A stretch of DNA of 41,624 nucleotides from Lachnospiraceae bacterium (GCA_011958945.1 BLLT01000008.1:1-41624), one strand, 5' to 3'. Positions 16,818 to 24,830 are shown, numbered from the stretch's first letter. Notes: generated from the sequence alone by a model not told the origin. Made by a program: numbers and translations.

Positions 16818-17351
16818 GTGGATAAGCAGAAGGGAAAGCAATTGTATGAAGAGAACGTGAAGGCGGTTTATAAATACCTGTTCTGCTTAACCCATAATGC
16901 CGATTTGGCGGAGGAGTTAACCCAGGAGACCTTTTATCAGGCGATGAAAGGGATGGACAAATTCAGGGGCGAATGCAAAATTTCCGTCTGGCTCTGCCAG
17001 ATAGGGAAAAGGCTCTGGTATAAGGAACTGGAGAAAAAACGCAGGGAAATACCAATGGCGGAAGCCATAGAAGAGGATACGGAAGACACAGGGGCTTTTA
17101 GCAGCATTGAGAATAATTATCTGCTCAATGTGGAAAAGGTAGAACTGTTCCGGATGCTGCATCACCTGGATATCACAACCAGAGAAGTGATGTACCTTAG
17201 GCTGACCGGCGAACTTAGCTTTGCGGAAATCGGGAGCATTATGGGAAAAACGGAGAATTGGGCAAGAGTTACTTTTTACAGGGGTAAACAGAAGCTGATG
17301 AAAGGGAGAACAAGTTTGTGTCAGCACGGCATCCACAAACTTGGGCAATAA
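16818..17351 (+). CDS. ECF-type RNA polymerase sigma factor
   Basis: This sigma-70 family protein of about 177 residues has region 2 at about 10-75 (ADLAEELTQETFYQAMKGMD, FRGECKISVWLCQIGKRLW). Region 4 lies at about 115-165 (DITTREVMYLRLTGELSFAE and GKTENWARVTFYRGKQKL). The start is uncertain: GTG 16818, behind AGGTGAG and GGGA, fits the family's usual DKQ-type opening, while ATG 16779 has AAGG abutting it. The last 13 residues, up to HKLGQ, are encoded by copy B of the structured repeat. The repeat has therefore replaced or extended the original C-terminus. An anti-sigma gene follows 24 bp later. The signal and target promoters are unknown. Confidence 0.85.
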   Translation: MDKQKGKQLYEENVKAVYKYLFCLTHNADLAEELTQETFYQAMKGMDKFRGECKISVWLCQIGKRLWYKELEKKRREIPMAEAIEEDTEDTGAFSSIENNYLLNVEKVELFRMLHHLDITTREVMYLRLTGELSFAEIGSIMGKTENWARVTFYRGKQKLMKGRTSLCQHGIHKLGQ

Positions 17352-17378
17352 AGCCGTGCAGAAATGGATGGAAAAATG
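17311..17378 (+). repeat. Structured start-codon-proximal repeat, copy B
   Basis: This is the best-paired copy. CAAGTTTGTG (17311-17320) and CACAAACTTG (17334-17343) form a perfect 10-bp stem. The loop segment GCACGGC (17324-17330) is perfectly complementary to GCCGTGC (17353-17359), giving an H-type pseudoknot geometry. The 3' end, CAGAAATGG then GGAAAAATG, leads into the anti-sigma start at 17376. The 5' half lies inside the sigma-factor reading frame and includes its stop codon (17349-17351). Confidence 0.75.
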
Positions 17379-18161
17379 GAACAACGGTTAGTATGCGATA
17401 CGGTAAGGGATTTGCTCCCCATGTATATCGACCAGATGACCAGCGATATCACTAACAGGTCTATGGAGGAACATATAGAAAGCTGTGGGGAATGCAGGGC
17501 GGTGATGGAGAAGATGAAGCTGCCTGTTCAGGCGGAGACAGCGCCGGAGGTAAAGGAGTTCAAAAAATTCCTAAGAGAATCCAAAAAGAGGATGAGGTTA
17601 TTTTATTGGGTTATGGGGGCGGCGGCATTGATTGCAGTGCTGACATGCTTTATTGTAAACTTGGCTACAGAAAAAGGGCTTTCTTGGTTTTATATAGTGT
17701 GTATGGGGATTGCAACAGCATATTTGCCCGCATATGTATTTATTGTTTCCGGGAAATATAAATTCGAGAAGGCATTGGCGGCTTTAAGCGTCTGTATCAT
17801 CGGACTGGTGGGAACGGTACAGATTGTGTTGTATGAATTCATGGGAATAGGGGAAGTATGGTTCTGGGAAATCGGTTTGCCGATAACCGCCTTTTGGCTG
17901 GTGGTGGTGTGGATGGGGGTATTTTTCCGGATTCTTTTCCATTGCAACTGGTTTGTCGTATGGGCTGTAATCGCATTTTTGGCCATCCCGGGCAATTATT
18001 TTACCAACCGGCTGGCGGGTGCTTATGAAGGGATTGAGGATTTTTTCAGTAATTTTCTTTCCAATGGCCTGGGGAATTTATTATCGGCGGTTTTTCTTTT
18101 GATATGTGCCTATTGGTGGGATCGTAAAAGGAAAAATGGCGGGAAAAACGAGAGTCTGTAA
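17376..18161 (+). CDS. Anti-sigma factor with zinc-finger (zf-HC2-like) N-terminus and membrane helices
   Basis: The protein has 261 residues from ATG 17376, which is preceded by GGATGG; ATG 17364 is also in frame. Residues 1-50 form a ZAS-type zinc-binding anti-sigma domain, with an early Cys and the H-x3-C-x2-C motif HIESCGEC. After a charged linker there are about five hydrophobic segments (for example WVMGAAALIAVLTCFIV and LPITAFWLVVVWMGVFF-like stretches), so it is an integral membrane protein. It should hold the upstream ECF sigma factor inactive until a membrane signal arrives. The start codon lies at the end of repeat copy B, so repeat structure could tune its translation. Confidence 0.85.
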   Translation: MEQRLVCDTVRDLLPMYIDQMTSDITNRSMEEHIESCGECRAVMEKMKLPVQAETAPEVKEFKKFLRESKKRMRLFYWVMGAAALIAVLTCFIVNLATEKGLSWFYIVCMGIATAYLPAYVFIVSGKYKFEKALAALSVCIIGLVGTVQIVLYEFMGIGEVWFWEIGLPITAFWLVVVWMGVFFRILFHCNWFVVWAVIAFLAIPGNYFTNRLAGAYEGIEDFFSNFLSNGLGNLLSAVFLLICAYWWDRKRKNGGKNESL

Positions 18162-18180
18162 ACGAAGAGGGGGGACAGAG

Positions 18181-18366
18181 ATGGAGAACGGTTATTTTAA
18201 TGAAGCATTGTCGAACTTTACGAAAGATTTTGCCTATGGAGGGGCTATCCGCCACCTGGTGGATAAGGGGTATACGGTGGATAGGATTGTGAAGGAATTC
18301 AATTATCCCCTTTCCAGGGAAAGCATTGAGAAGATGGTGGAGGGGTATCGGAAGAGTAAGGGGTGA
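18181..18366 (+). CDS. Small soluble protein of unknown function (61 residues)
   Basis: A strong GAGGGGGGA precedes ATG 18181, 19 bp after the anti-sigma stop, so it probably belongs to the sigma/anti-sigma operon. The protein is helical and charged, with the segments GGAIRHLVDKGYTVDRIVKE and SRESIEKMVEGYRK; the middle part could be a small HTH-like unit. Proteins with this AIRHL...GYT pattern occur widely in Lachnospiraceae, but I know of no assigned function. It is complete, with no sign of degradation. Confidence 0.7.
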   Translation: MENGYFNEALSNFTKDFAYGGAIRHLVDKGYTVDRIVKEFNYPLSRESIEKMVEGYRKSKG

Positions 18367-18406
18367 ATTGCTAGGAATTGTTACCGATTTTCGTGGTAAT
18401 TGATTG

Positions 18407-18790
18407 ATGATAAGATTTCTTTCCTTTGTGGAATGTGTACTGGCTTTCGATACTGCGGCGGATTTTTTGGGTTTGACCAATGGTGGATATAGGGCGCTGG
18501 CTCAGATATTTGTTAGCAAAAAGCAAAATATTGAAGGAACAGAACAAATTTTAGTTCCCTCGTTGAAAGAACTTGTGTGCGAAGAACGGAATGGATTGAT
18601 ATGTACCACAGTAAATCAGACCATTATTGACCTTTTAGAGCGAAATGGGGATGGGCAGATTATTACGGAGAGCCTGGCAAATTATTATGATGAGCATCAT
18701 GAAAGCTTTGATGGACTCAAGGTGCCGAAACATTTGCAGCCAAGTTTTGAAAAATATAAGACGTGGGCAGTGGAATATTATGAAGAGTAG
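18407..18790 (+). pseudogene. AbiEi-like antitoxin fragment lacking the N-terminal HTH
   Basis: The 127-codon remnant keeps the middle of a type IV AbiEi-like antitoxin (LAFDTAADFLGLTNG, matching the family's FSHxTAxxLhGL-type motif). It also keeps the C-terminal part (CTTVNQTIIDLLER, corresponding to the VERTICDxxR segment). Antitoxins of this family start with a winged HTH of about 60 residues, which is absent. An in-frame stop (TGA, 18401-18403) lies immediately before the first possible start, and no ribosome-binding site is visible. It is followed directly by the toxin-like gene with a 3-bp gap, the normal AbiE order. The family assignment rests on motifs only. Confidence 0.6.
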
Positions 18791-18793
18791 GTG

Positions 18794-19270
18794 ATGCAGT
18801 TGGAGTTGATGGAATTTTTATACAGAGTGATGGAAGAACTATCAAATGCGGGTGTGCCGATTGTGTTTAAAGGAGCGATGGTTCTTAATCTAGTAATCAG
18901 GGAAAATAATCCATCAAGAGTTGAAAGAGTAACCGGAGATATAGATGGAGATTGGATTGGTGTATTTCCAACTATGGAAGAAATGGAAATAGCGCTGAGA
19001 AACGCAGTTAAGAAAGTAGATTTTTCATTAGATGTCCAAGCCAACAGAATATTTGGCGAAAGAAAATCTGCAGGATTCAGAATTGTCAATGAAATGGGAG
19101 AGAAGATTGCAAGTATTGACTTAAGTGTCAGGCAAAACCGATTTTGCAAACCTTACATCTCCTATGTGAATGGAATATCCATTACAGGAGCCAGTTTATC
19201 CAAAATGTTGTCAGACAAAATATATGCAATTTCAGGCGAAAGAGTATGTAGAAGAATGAAGGGGCTGTAG
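18794..19270 (+). pseudogene. AbiEii-like nucleotidyltransferase toxin, C-terminally truncated
   Basis: The 158-residue protein begins like AbiEii/AbiGii nucleotidyltransferases: PIVFKGAMVLNL in place of the usual FKGGTxL, then TGDIDGDW carrying the D-x-D metal site. It continues to the KMLSDKIYAISGERVCRRMK segment that normally leads into a long C-terminal helical domain. Here it stops three residues later, about 100 residues short of family length. With the truncated antitoxin upstream, the pair is probably a decayed type IV toxin-antitoxin locus. It may still be translated, since AGTAGGTG precedes the ATG. Whether the shortened toxin acts is unknown. Confidence 0.65.
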
Positions 19271-19365
19271 AGGGCATTCTTGATAAACAAGGAGCGGTAT
19301 GATAAGATTAAGCTATAATATTTGCTTTAAGAAATGAATGATATGATAAGAAAGGGGGGATTGGC

Positions 19366-20967
19366 TTGGGAATGCTTTTAAACCCAGGGAATACAGGATT
19401 TGCTTCTTCTTTATCTTCCAGTATATATGTGGATAAAACGGAATTGATTGAATGTACTAATCATGTGCTTGGAACCGAGCAGCGTTTTATGTGTGTCAGC
19501 CGTCCGCGGCGGTTTGGCAAATCAATGGCGGCGAAAATGTTAGCAGCTTATTATAGCCAGGGCTGTGATTCTTTTGAACTGTTTAAAAATCTCAAAATTG
19601 CCAACTCTCCTGCTTTTGAGAAGGAATTAAATAAGCATCCGCTAATTTATCTTGATGTGCAATGGTTTTTGAGTGTTTCCAGAGATAAAGGAAATGTAGA
19701 ACAAACAGTGTCTTATATACAAAACGAAGTAATCAAAGAACTGGCCCGGCAATATCTGGATATAGTGAAACCGGATGATATTTCGCTTTCGGAAGTTTTG
19801 TTCAGAATTCATTCCCGAATTGGGGAGCAGTTTGTAATAATCATTGATGAATGGGATTGTCTGTTTCGGGAAGAAAAGAATGATACAAGGCTTCAGGAAA
19901 ATTATATTAATTTTTTGCGGGGTATATTTAAAGGAATTCTGGCGGAGTCATCCATTTGCCTTGCATATATAACAGGAATCCTTCCTATAAAAAAATATGG
20001 CACACAGTCGGCTCTAAATAATTTTGATGAATTTACGATGATAAATCCCATGCCGCTGGAGTCATATGTTGGTTTTACACAAGAGGAAGTTTATCAGATA
20101 TATAATAAATATAATTTGGATTTTGAAGAAGCCAGGCAGTGGTATGATGGTTATGTGTTCAGGAATAATCTCCATATATATAATCCAAAATCTGTCCTTG
20201 ATGCGGCACTTAGAGGACAGTTTGGGAGTTATTGGACACAAACGGAAACTTATGAGTCATTAAGGCGTTATATTGAAATGGACTTCGATGGCTTAAAAGA
20301 AGCGATTATCACCATGCTGGGAGGCGGACGGTGTAAAATTAATACTAACAAATTCCAAAATGATATGACAAGCTTAAAAAGTAAAGATGATGTTATGACT
20401 TTGCTGGTCCATCTGGGTTACTTGGCCTATGATGCAAGGGAAGGGGAAGTGTTTATCCCTAATCAGGAAGTAGCAGGAGAATTTGAGAATGCGGTGGAAG
20501 ACGGTGGCTGGGAAGAAATTATGTTGGCGATTAAGGAGTCGGAGGAAATGCTAAATGCTACTCTCCGGGGAGATGCTGAAACTGTTGCACAAGGAATGGG
20601 CAGAGTTCACATGGAAAATACCTCTATATTGGCATACCATAATGAATTATCATTGAGCTGTGCCATAACAATTGCATATTATAGTGCTAAAAAGGACTAC
20701 ACATTAATCAGGGAATTACCGACAGGAAAAGGATTTGCAGATATCGTGTTTGTACCGCACAGGCATTGTGATAAACCAGCGCTGATTGTAGAACTGAAAT
20801 GGAACAGTGCATCGGAGGGAGCTATTGCTCAGATTAAAAAGAATAATTATATTAATTCATTGAAAAATTATGAGGGAAATATTCTTTTAGTTGGTATCAA
20901 TTATGATAAAAAGAGCAAGGAACATCAGTGCGTAATTGAAGAATACGCCAATTATTATTGCTTGTAG
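19366..20967 (+). CDS. AAA-ATPase-like/PD-(D/E)XK nuclease family protein (DUF1703 type)
   Basis: The 533-residue protein has an N-terminal AAA-ATPase-like domain (about 1-230) with YVDKTELI, the atypical P-loop SRPRRFGKSM and the Walker B-like VIIIDEWD. A C-terminal PDDEXK_9 domain (about 440-530) shows GFADIVFVP then ALIVELKWN, with D and E-x-K in the nuclease positions. The start is TTG 19366 behind GGGGGG at 6-nt spacing; it restores the family's MGxxLNPGN opening, although ATG 19372 is possible. The family is numerous and patchy in gut bacteria, with no settled role; defence or mobile-element functions have been suggested. Base composition is visibly more A+T-rich than the flanks. A TATAAT at 19314-19319 may drive it. 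Confidence 0.88.
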   Translation: MGMLLNPGNTGFASSLSSSIYVDKTELIECTNHVLGTEQRFMCVSRPRRFGKSMAAKMLAAYYSQGCDSFELFKNLKIANSPAFEKELNKHPLIYLDVQWFLSVSRDKGNVEQTVSYIQNEVIKELARQYLDIVKPDDISLSEVLFRIHSRIGEQFVIIIDEWDCLFREEKNDTRLQENYINFLRGIFKGILAESSICLAYITGILPIKKYGTQSALNNFDEFTMINPMPLESYVGFTQEEVYQIYNKYNLDFEEARQWYDGYVFRNNLHIYNPKSVLDAALRGQFGSYWTQTETYESLRRYIEMDFDGLKEAIITMLGGGRCKINTNKFQNDMTSLKSKDDVMTLLVHLGYLAYDAREGEVFIPNQEVAGEFENAVEDGGWEEIMLAIKESEEMLNATLRGDAETVAQGMGRVHMENTSILAYHNELSLSCAITIAYYSAKKDYTLIRELPTGKGFADIVFVPHRHCDKPALIVELKWNSASEGAIAQIKKNNYINSLKNYEGNILLVGINYDKKSKEHQCVIEEYANYYCL

Positions 20968-20988
20968 AAAACGCAACGAAAAACTGGG

Positions 20989-21017
20989 TTGACAAAATTT
21001 TTGTCAGCCCTTATAAT
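20989..21017 (+). promoter_or_regulatory. Consensus sigma-A promoter with overlapping palindrome (PARG gene)
   Basis: TTGACA (20989-20994), exactly 17 bp, then TATAAT (21012-21017) is a perfect consensus promoter. A perfect 17-bp palindrome, TGACAAAATTTTTGTCA (20990-21006), overlaps the -35, and GGG/CCC flanks extend it. It could be an operator for a repressor, and as RNA also a terminator-like hairpin for the gene ending at 20967. A perfect-consensus promoter normally needs a repressor. Confidence 0.8.
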
Positions 21018-21112
21018 TTAAATCAAATAGATATTATTATATTGATAATAACAAAAAGAGAATAATAGACAAGCCTGTATCAGTTAAGATTGGAAAGGAT
21101 GTGAGAACTTCG

Positions 21113-22009
21113 ATGGATAGGAAAGCGATTGCAAGGGAAACATTGAAGATTATGGAACAGGGGTATTATGAATATGAAGGGAAACGGATTGCTATTGAAG
21201 AAGATATGGAAGAGAGCATCCGCGGCAGTATATTGATAACACCGAAAGAGGGGGAAAAGATTTTAAATGCATATGGGGTAAGCGAAGCGGACGGAGTCGG
21301 CGGATGTCCGAAAGGCTGTGGAATTAGTCCAGTGGATGCGGCGAATGAAAGCGGTTCAATTGGTAAGGCTGGTTTCAAGGCAAAAAGTACTTCTGTAGTA
21401 GAAAATATTTCTACGGTAGAAGCGATTCGCAAACTGGTGGAAAGGGGAAAAACAGAAATTGGGGTACTGAATTTTGCCAGTGCCAAAAATCCGGGAGGAG
21501 GATTTATCAATGGGGCTATGGCACAGGAAGAAAGCCTTGCGGCATCCAGTACATTATATCGAACCTTGCTGGCCAATGAAGAATATTACAAAAGAAACAG
21601 GGAGCAAAGTTCCATGATGTATACTGATTATGGTATTTACTCCCCGGATGTGACTTTTTTTAGGGATGGGAGGTTTAAACTGGTAGACAAACCGGTGAGA
21701 GCCTCGGTGCTGACTTTGCCTGCGGTAAATATGGGACAGGTGCGGATCAAGGGCGAAGATATAGGTATGGCACAGAAGGTTATGCGCCGAAGGATGGAAC
21801 TTGCACTGGCTATCTTTGCAAGGCAGGGGGCGAAAAATCTAGTGCTTGGGGCATATGGCTGCGGCGTGTTCCGCAATGACCCCAGAATGGTGGCGATTTG
21901 GTGGAAGGAATTGCTGGAAGCAGGGATGCAAAAATATTTTGATTCTATATTTTATGCTGTTCTGGACAGGGGCGGAGACTGCATTAGGGCTTTTGAAGAA
22001 TGTGTGTGA
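21113..22009 (+). CDS. Bacterial-type poly(ADP-ribose) glycohydrolase / macrodomain protein (DUF2263, TIGR02452)
   Basis: The 298-residue protein has the PARG signature GGG-x7-QEE (Gly128-130, Gln138-Glu140) in NPGGGFINGAMAQEESLA, the loop that holds the catalytic glutamate. It also has the upstream macrodomain strand VLNFASAKNPG and the later LGAYGCGVFRNDP segment, so it should hydrolyse ADP-ribose chains or ADP-ribosylated targets. The start is ATG 21113; a GTG at 21101 is in frame, but AAGGA abuts it. The gene has its own strong, probably repressed promoter and sits beside toxin-antitoxin remnants. That fits a role in countering ADP-ribosylating toxins or phage defence, but context alone does not prove it. 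Confidence 0.88.
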   Translation: MDRKAIARETLKIMEQGYYEYEGKRIAIEEDMEESIRGSILITPKEGEKILNAYGVSEADGVGGCPKGCGISPVDAANESGSIGKAGFKAKSTSVVENISTVEAIRKLVERGKTEIGVLNFASAKNPGGGFINGAMAQEESLAASSTLYRTLLANEEYYKRNREQSSMMYTDYGIYSPDVTFFRDGRFKLVDKPVRASVLTLPAVNMGQVRIKGEDIGMAQKVMRRRMELALAIFARQGAKNLVLGAYGCGVFRNDPRMVAIWWKELLEAGMQKYFDSIFYAVLDRGGDCIRAFEECV

Positions 22010-22015
22010 TAACGG

Positions 22016-22044
22016 TTGGAAACAAGCCCATGATTTGATATAAT
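22016..22044 (+). promoter_or_regulatory. Promoter of the LacI-type gene
   Basis: TTGGAA (22016-22021), a 17-bp spacer and TATAAT (22039-22044) form a good sigma-A promoter, about 40 nt before the start codon. The 13-bp operator found at the binding-protein gene is not present here, so strong autorepression by that site is not evident. Confidence 0.65.
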
Positions 22045-22083
22045 GTAAAAATTATAAGGTCTTTGTACAGGAGGGTAAATGGT

Positions 22084-23061
22084 ATGGCGAGTATCAGGGA
22101 GGTCGCGAAGCTGGCTCAGGTCGCACCCAGTACAGTATCAAGAGCATTGAACGGGAGTGGGTATGTGGCGGAAGAAACGAAAGAAAAAATACGGCAGGCA
22201 GTGTCTGAACTGGATTATGTGCCTAATCAGTGGATCAGGAATCTTTACAGGAAGAAGACAGGGATTGTAGGCGTATTGGCGCCGGAACTAATACATCCGT
22301 ATTTCTCGGTATTATGGAGCTGCCTGGAAAAGGAACTCCATAGGCATGGATATAATATGATGCTGTGCAATACGGGAGGGAATCCTTTAATTGAACGGGA
22401 GTATCTGGATACGCTGGAAAGGAATCTCTTTGACGGTATGATCATTGGGGCTGCCTTTCTTCCGGATGAATATTACACAGGAATGGAAAAGCCGATGATA
22501 TCCTTGGATCGCATCATCCCGGGGATACCGCTGGTCACATCTGACCATGAACAGGGCGGGAGGATTGCAGCGGAGAAAATGCTGGAATCCGGATGCCGAA
22601 AGGTCCTCCAACTGTCGAACCTGGAAGAAAAAACTATTTCTTCTGCAAAAGCAGGCAAAGAGTTTAGCCATCGGATGAAAAGAAGCGGTACGGAAATAAT
22701 CACGGAAAGCATTGCCTGGGATGAAGTAGTCCATTATGAGAAAGCTATGGAGTGGTCGAGAAGAATCCTTAGAATACACAAGGATCTGGACGGGATTATG
22801 GTAAATGACCTGTGTGCGGCGGCATTCCTCAAGGCTTCCCGGGAACAGGGGATACATGTGCCGAAAGACTTGAAGATCCTTTCCTATGACGGAACCTATG
22901 TGACGGATTATAATTACCGTACGCTGTCGGCCATCGTACAGGATATGGAGGAGATTGCGAAAAGTGCGGTAGAAGTACTTTTGAAATTGATAAACCATCA
23001 GCCGCTGATAAAAAGGGAGATATATGTGCCGGTACATTTTAAACCTGGTGAAACGCTGTAA
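22084..23061 (+). CDS. LacI/GalR family transcriptional regulator of the alpha-glucoside locus
   Basis: The 325-residue repressor starts with the LacI HTH and hinge (MASIREVAKLAQVAPSTVSR, ALNGSGYVAEETKEKI). A periplasmic-binding-protein-like effector domain follows (about 60-325), with GIVGVLAPEL and MVNDLCAAAFLKASREQGI. Start ATG 22084 follows GGAGGG with 8-nt spacing; a TTG at 22063 is the longest frame but has no ribosome-binding site. It precedes the ABC transporter and glucosidase genes, separated by its own terminator and a promoter with twin 13-bp operators. The effector is probably the transported glucoside. Confidence 0.92.
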   Translation: MASIREVAKLAQVAPSTVSRALNGSGYVAEETKEKIRQAVSELDYVPNQWIRNLYRKKTGIVGVLAPELIHPYFSVLWSCLEKELHRHGYNMMLCNTGGNPLIEREYLDTLERNLFDGMIIGAAFLPDEYYTGMEKPMISLDRIIPGIPLVTSDHEQGGRIAAEKMLESGCRKVLQLSNLEEKTISSAKAGKEFSHRMKRSGTEIITESIAWDEVVHYEKAMEWSRRILRIHKDLDGIMVNDLCAAAFLKASREQGIHVPKDLKILSYDGTYVTDYNYRTLSAIVQDMEEIAKSAVEVLLKLINHQPLIKREIYVPVHFKPGETL

Positions 23062-23133
23062 AATAGGTGAAAAGAAAGCAGAAAACAATATATATAGAAG
23101 ATTGGAATTGGGAATGAAGAAATGGATGTGTAG

Positions 23134-23169
23134 AAAGGGAAACTGACGGATTGGGCAGTTTCCCTTTTT
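23134..23169 (+). terminator. Rho-independent terminator of the LacI-type gene
   Basis: AAAGGGAAACTG (23134-23145) and CAGTTTCCCTTT (23156-23167) form a perfect 12-bp stem with a 10-nt loop and a T run to 23169. The 328-bp gap between the regulator and the binding-protein gene contains only this terminator and the regulated promoter described next. Confidence 0.9.
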
Positions 23170-23255
23170 ACAGGAAATCATCTAAGCAAATTGTACAAAA
23201 TATAGAAATTAAATTTGTTGAAAATAATGATTTTAAGTAAAATACATAAAAAGTA

Positions 23256-23284
23256 TTGACTGATGCACAAGAAGAATATATATT
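23256..23284 (+). promoter_or_regulatory. Promoter of the alpha-glucoside transporter operon
   Basis: TTGACT (23256-23261), a 17-bp spacer and TATATT (23279-23284) form a good sigma-A promoter. Its predicted start, near 23291, lies at operator O1, giving a standard repressible arrangement. Confidence 0.8.
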
Positions 23285-23291
23285 AATGACA

Positions 23292-23304
23292 TGAAACAGT
23301 TCCA
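23292..23304 (+). promoter_or_regulatory. Operator O1 (LacI-type) at the transcription start
   Basis: TGAAACAGTTCCA is a 13-bp near-palindrome differing at one position from the perfect copy O2 at 23353. It directly follows the -10 box. Both copies share an A before and an A two bases after the core. Confidence 0.7.
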
Positions 23305-23352
23305 TACATTGAAAAAACAATAAGCCGATAGGTAAATTTTTTTAGCCGCATA

Positions 23353-23365
23353 TGGAACAGTTCCA
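23353..23365 (+). promoter_or_regulatory. Operator O2 (LacI-type), perfect palindrome near the ribosome-binding site
   Basis: TGGAACAGTTCCA is a perfect 6-1-6 palindrome centred 61 bp from O1. It lies between the promoter and the AAGGAGG that precedes the binding-protein start. Two sites about six helical turns apart would allow looping or a roadblock by the LacI-type protein encoded upstream. Binding by that protein is inferred. Confidence 0.7.
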
Positions 23366-23389
23366 CACACGAGAAGGAGGAAGAGGGAA

Positions 23390-24811
23390 ATGAAAAGAGC
23401 AGTAGCATTTGGGATGGCAATGATAACAGCATTAACCCTGCTGGCAGGCTGTGGAGCACAAGGAAACAGCGATGCCGCAAAAAGCAATGCGGACGGTACA
23501 GAGAGCAGCACGGCTGCTGAAAGCGCTGAAGAGGACAGCAGTGCGGATGCCAGGGGCACAGAAGAAAGCGTCCCGGCAGGAGAAAAAGTGACGATTACAA
23601 TCTATCAAAGTAAGATTGAAGCGAATGAAGGGTACAAAAAAGCAATTGAGGCATATCAAACGCTTCACCCGGAAGTGACAATCAATCTGGAAGCAGTGAC
23701 AGGCAATGATTTTGGTGCTTCCCTGAAAGCGAAGATGCAGTCGGATCCGCCAACCATTTTTTCCGTAGGCGGGTTTCAGGATTTAAAGGATTATGGGGAT
23801 ATCTTGGAAGACTTGTCGGATCAGCCGATTTTGGAGCACGCACTGGAAGGGACAACGGATATTTTTACGACAGAGGATGGCAAGGTGCTTGCAGTACCCC
23901 TTTATATGGAAGGGTATGGTTTTGTTGTAAACCGTCAAATGTTTGAGGACGCTGGCGTGGATTTCGATTCCATGATGACCTATGAAGGAATGAAGGCTGG
24001 CTTCGATACATTAAAATCGAAGATTGAAGCCGGTGAGATGCAGGAAAAATATCCGTTCCTGGAAGCGGTTATGGAATATCCGACGAAGGAACTCTGGATT
24101 GCGGGCGACCATGATGCGAATGTAGCATTGACCCATGACTTTTCTTCTGCATTGGAAGCATACAATGCGGATACGCTTCCCGGTACAGGTTTTGAAGATT
24201 ATAAAACCATGGTAGATTTCCAGGCAAGCTATACGACCAATGCGGACAATACAGCAAACCTGAATTCAGTGGATTACACCACATCCCTGGAAGGCGGCCT
24301 GGCAATTGAACGTGTAGCGGCTATTAAACAGGGCAACTGGGTAGCTCCTGCAGTGGCAACGACTGATCCGGAAGTGCTGGAGAAACTGGATATGCTTCCG
24401 TATTCGGTACCCGGGTATTCGGATGGTAAATACTTTGTTGGTGTTTCCGGATACTGGGCGATCTGCAATAAAGCAAGCGATGCACAGAAAGCAGCGGCAA
24501 AGGATTTCATTAACTGGTTCTACAGCGATCCTGAGGGGCAAAAAATTGTAGTAGAGGATTGCAAGTTCGTTCCGCCATATGATAACTTTGGGGATTTAAA
24601 AGCAACGGATCCGTTGGCTCAGAGGATTATGGATGCTAACAGCGAGGGAAATACCATGGATGGATGGGTATATAGCGGTGCACCGAATACCTGGGGGCAG
24701 CAGGCAGTAGGTGTAATGGTGCAGAAATATCTGGCAGGACAGGCAACTTGGGAAGAGGTAACACAGAGCAGCATTGAGCAATGGGAAAGCATGCGCGCAT
24801 CACAGAAATAA
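23390..24811 (+). CDS. Carbohydrate ABC transporter substrate-binding lipoprotein
   Basis: This 473-residue family 1-type solute-binding protein has a lipoprotein signal ending in LLAGC (Cys21) and an Ala/Ser/Glu-rich tether to about residue 60. The binding domain opens with VTITIYQSKIEANEGYKKAI and contains WIAGDHDANVALTHD. AKDFINWFYSDPEGQKIV is near the C-terminus. GGAGGAAGAGGGAA supports the start. It leads an operon with two permeases and a GH13 glucosidase, so the ligand is probably an alpha-glucoside oligosaccharide such as a maltose or isomaltose type. No ATPase is encoded here; transporters of this class commonly share an MsmX-type ATPase encoded elsewhere. Confidence 0.93.
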   Translation: MKRAVAFGMAMITALTLLAGCGAQGNSDAAKSNADGTESSTAAESAEEDSSADARGTEESVPAGEKVTITIYQSKIEANEGYKKAIEAYQTLHPEVTINLEAVTGNDFGASLKAKMQSDPPTIFSVGGFQDLKDYGDILEDLSDQPILEHALEGTTDIFTTEDGKVLAVPLYMEGYGFVVNRQMFEDAGVDFDSMMTYEGMKAGFDTLKSKIEAGEMQEKYPFLEAVMEYPTKELWIAGDHDANVALTHDFSSALEAYNADTLPGTGFEDYKTMVDFQASYTTNADNTANLNSVDYTTSLEGGLAIERVAAIKQGNWVAPAVATTDPEVLEKLDMLPYSVPGYSDGKYFVGVSGYWAICNKASDAQKAAAKDFINWFYSDPEGQKIVVEDCKFVPPYDNFGDLKATDPLAQRIMDANSEGNTMDGWVYSGAPNTWGQQAVGVMVQKYLAGQATWEEVTQSSIEQWESMRASQK

Positions 24812-24830
24812 GGGCAGGATGGTGAATGGC

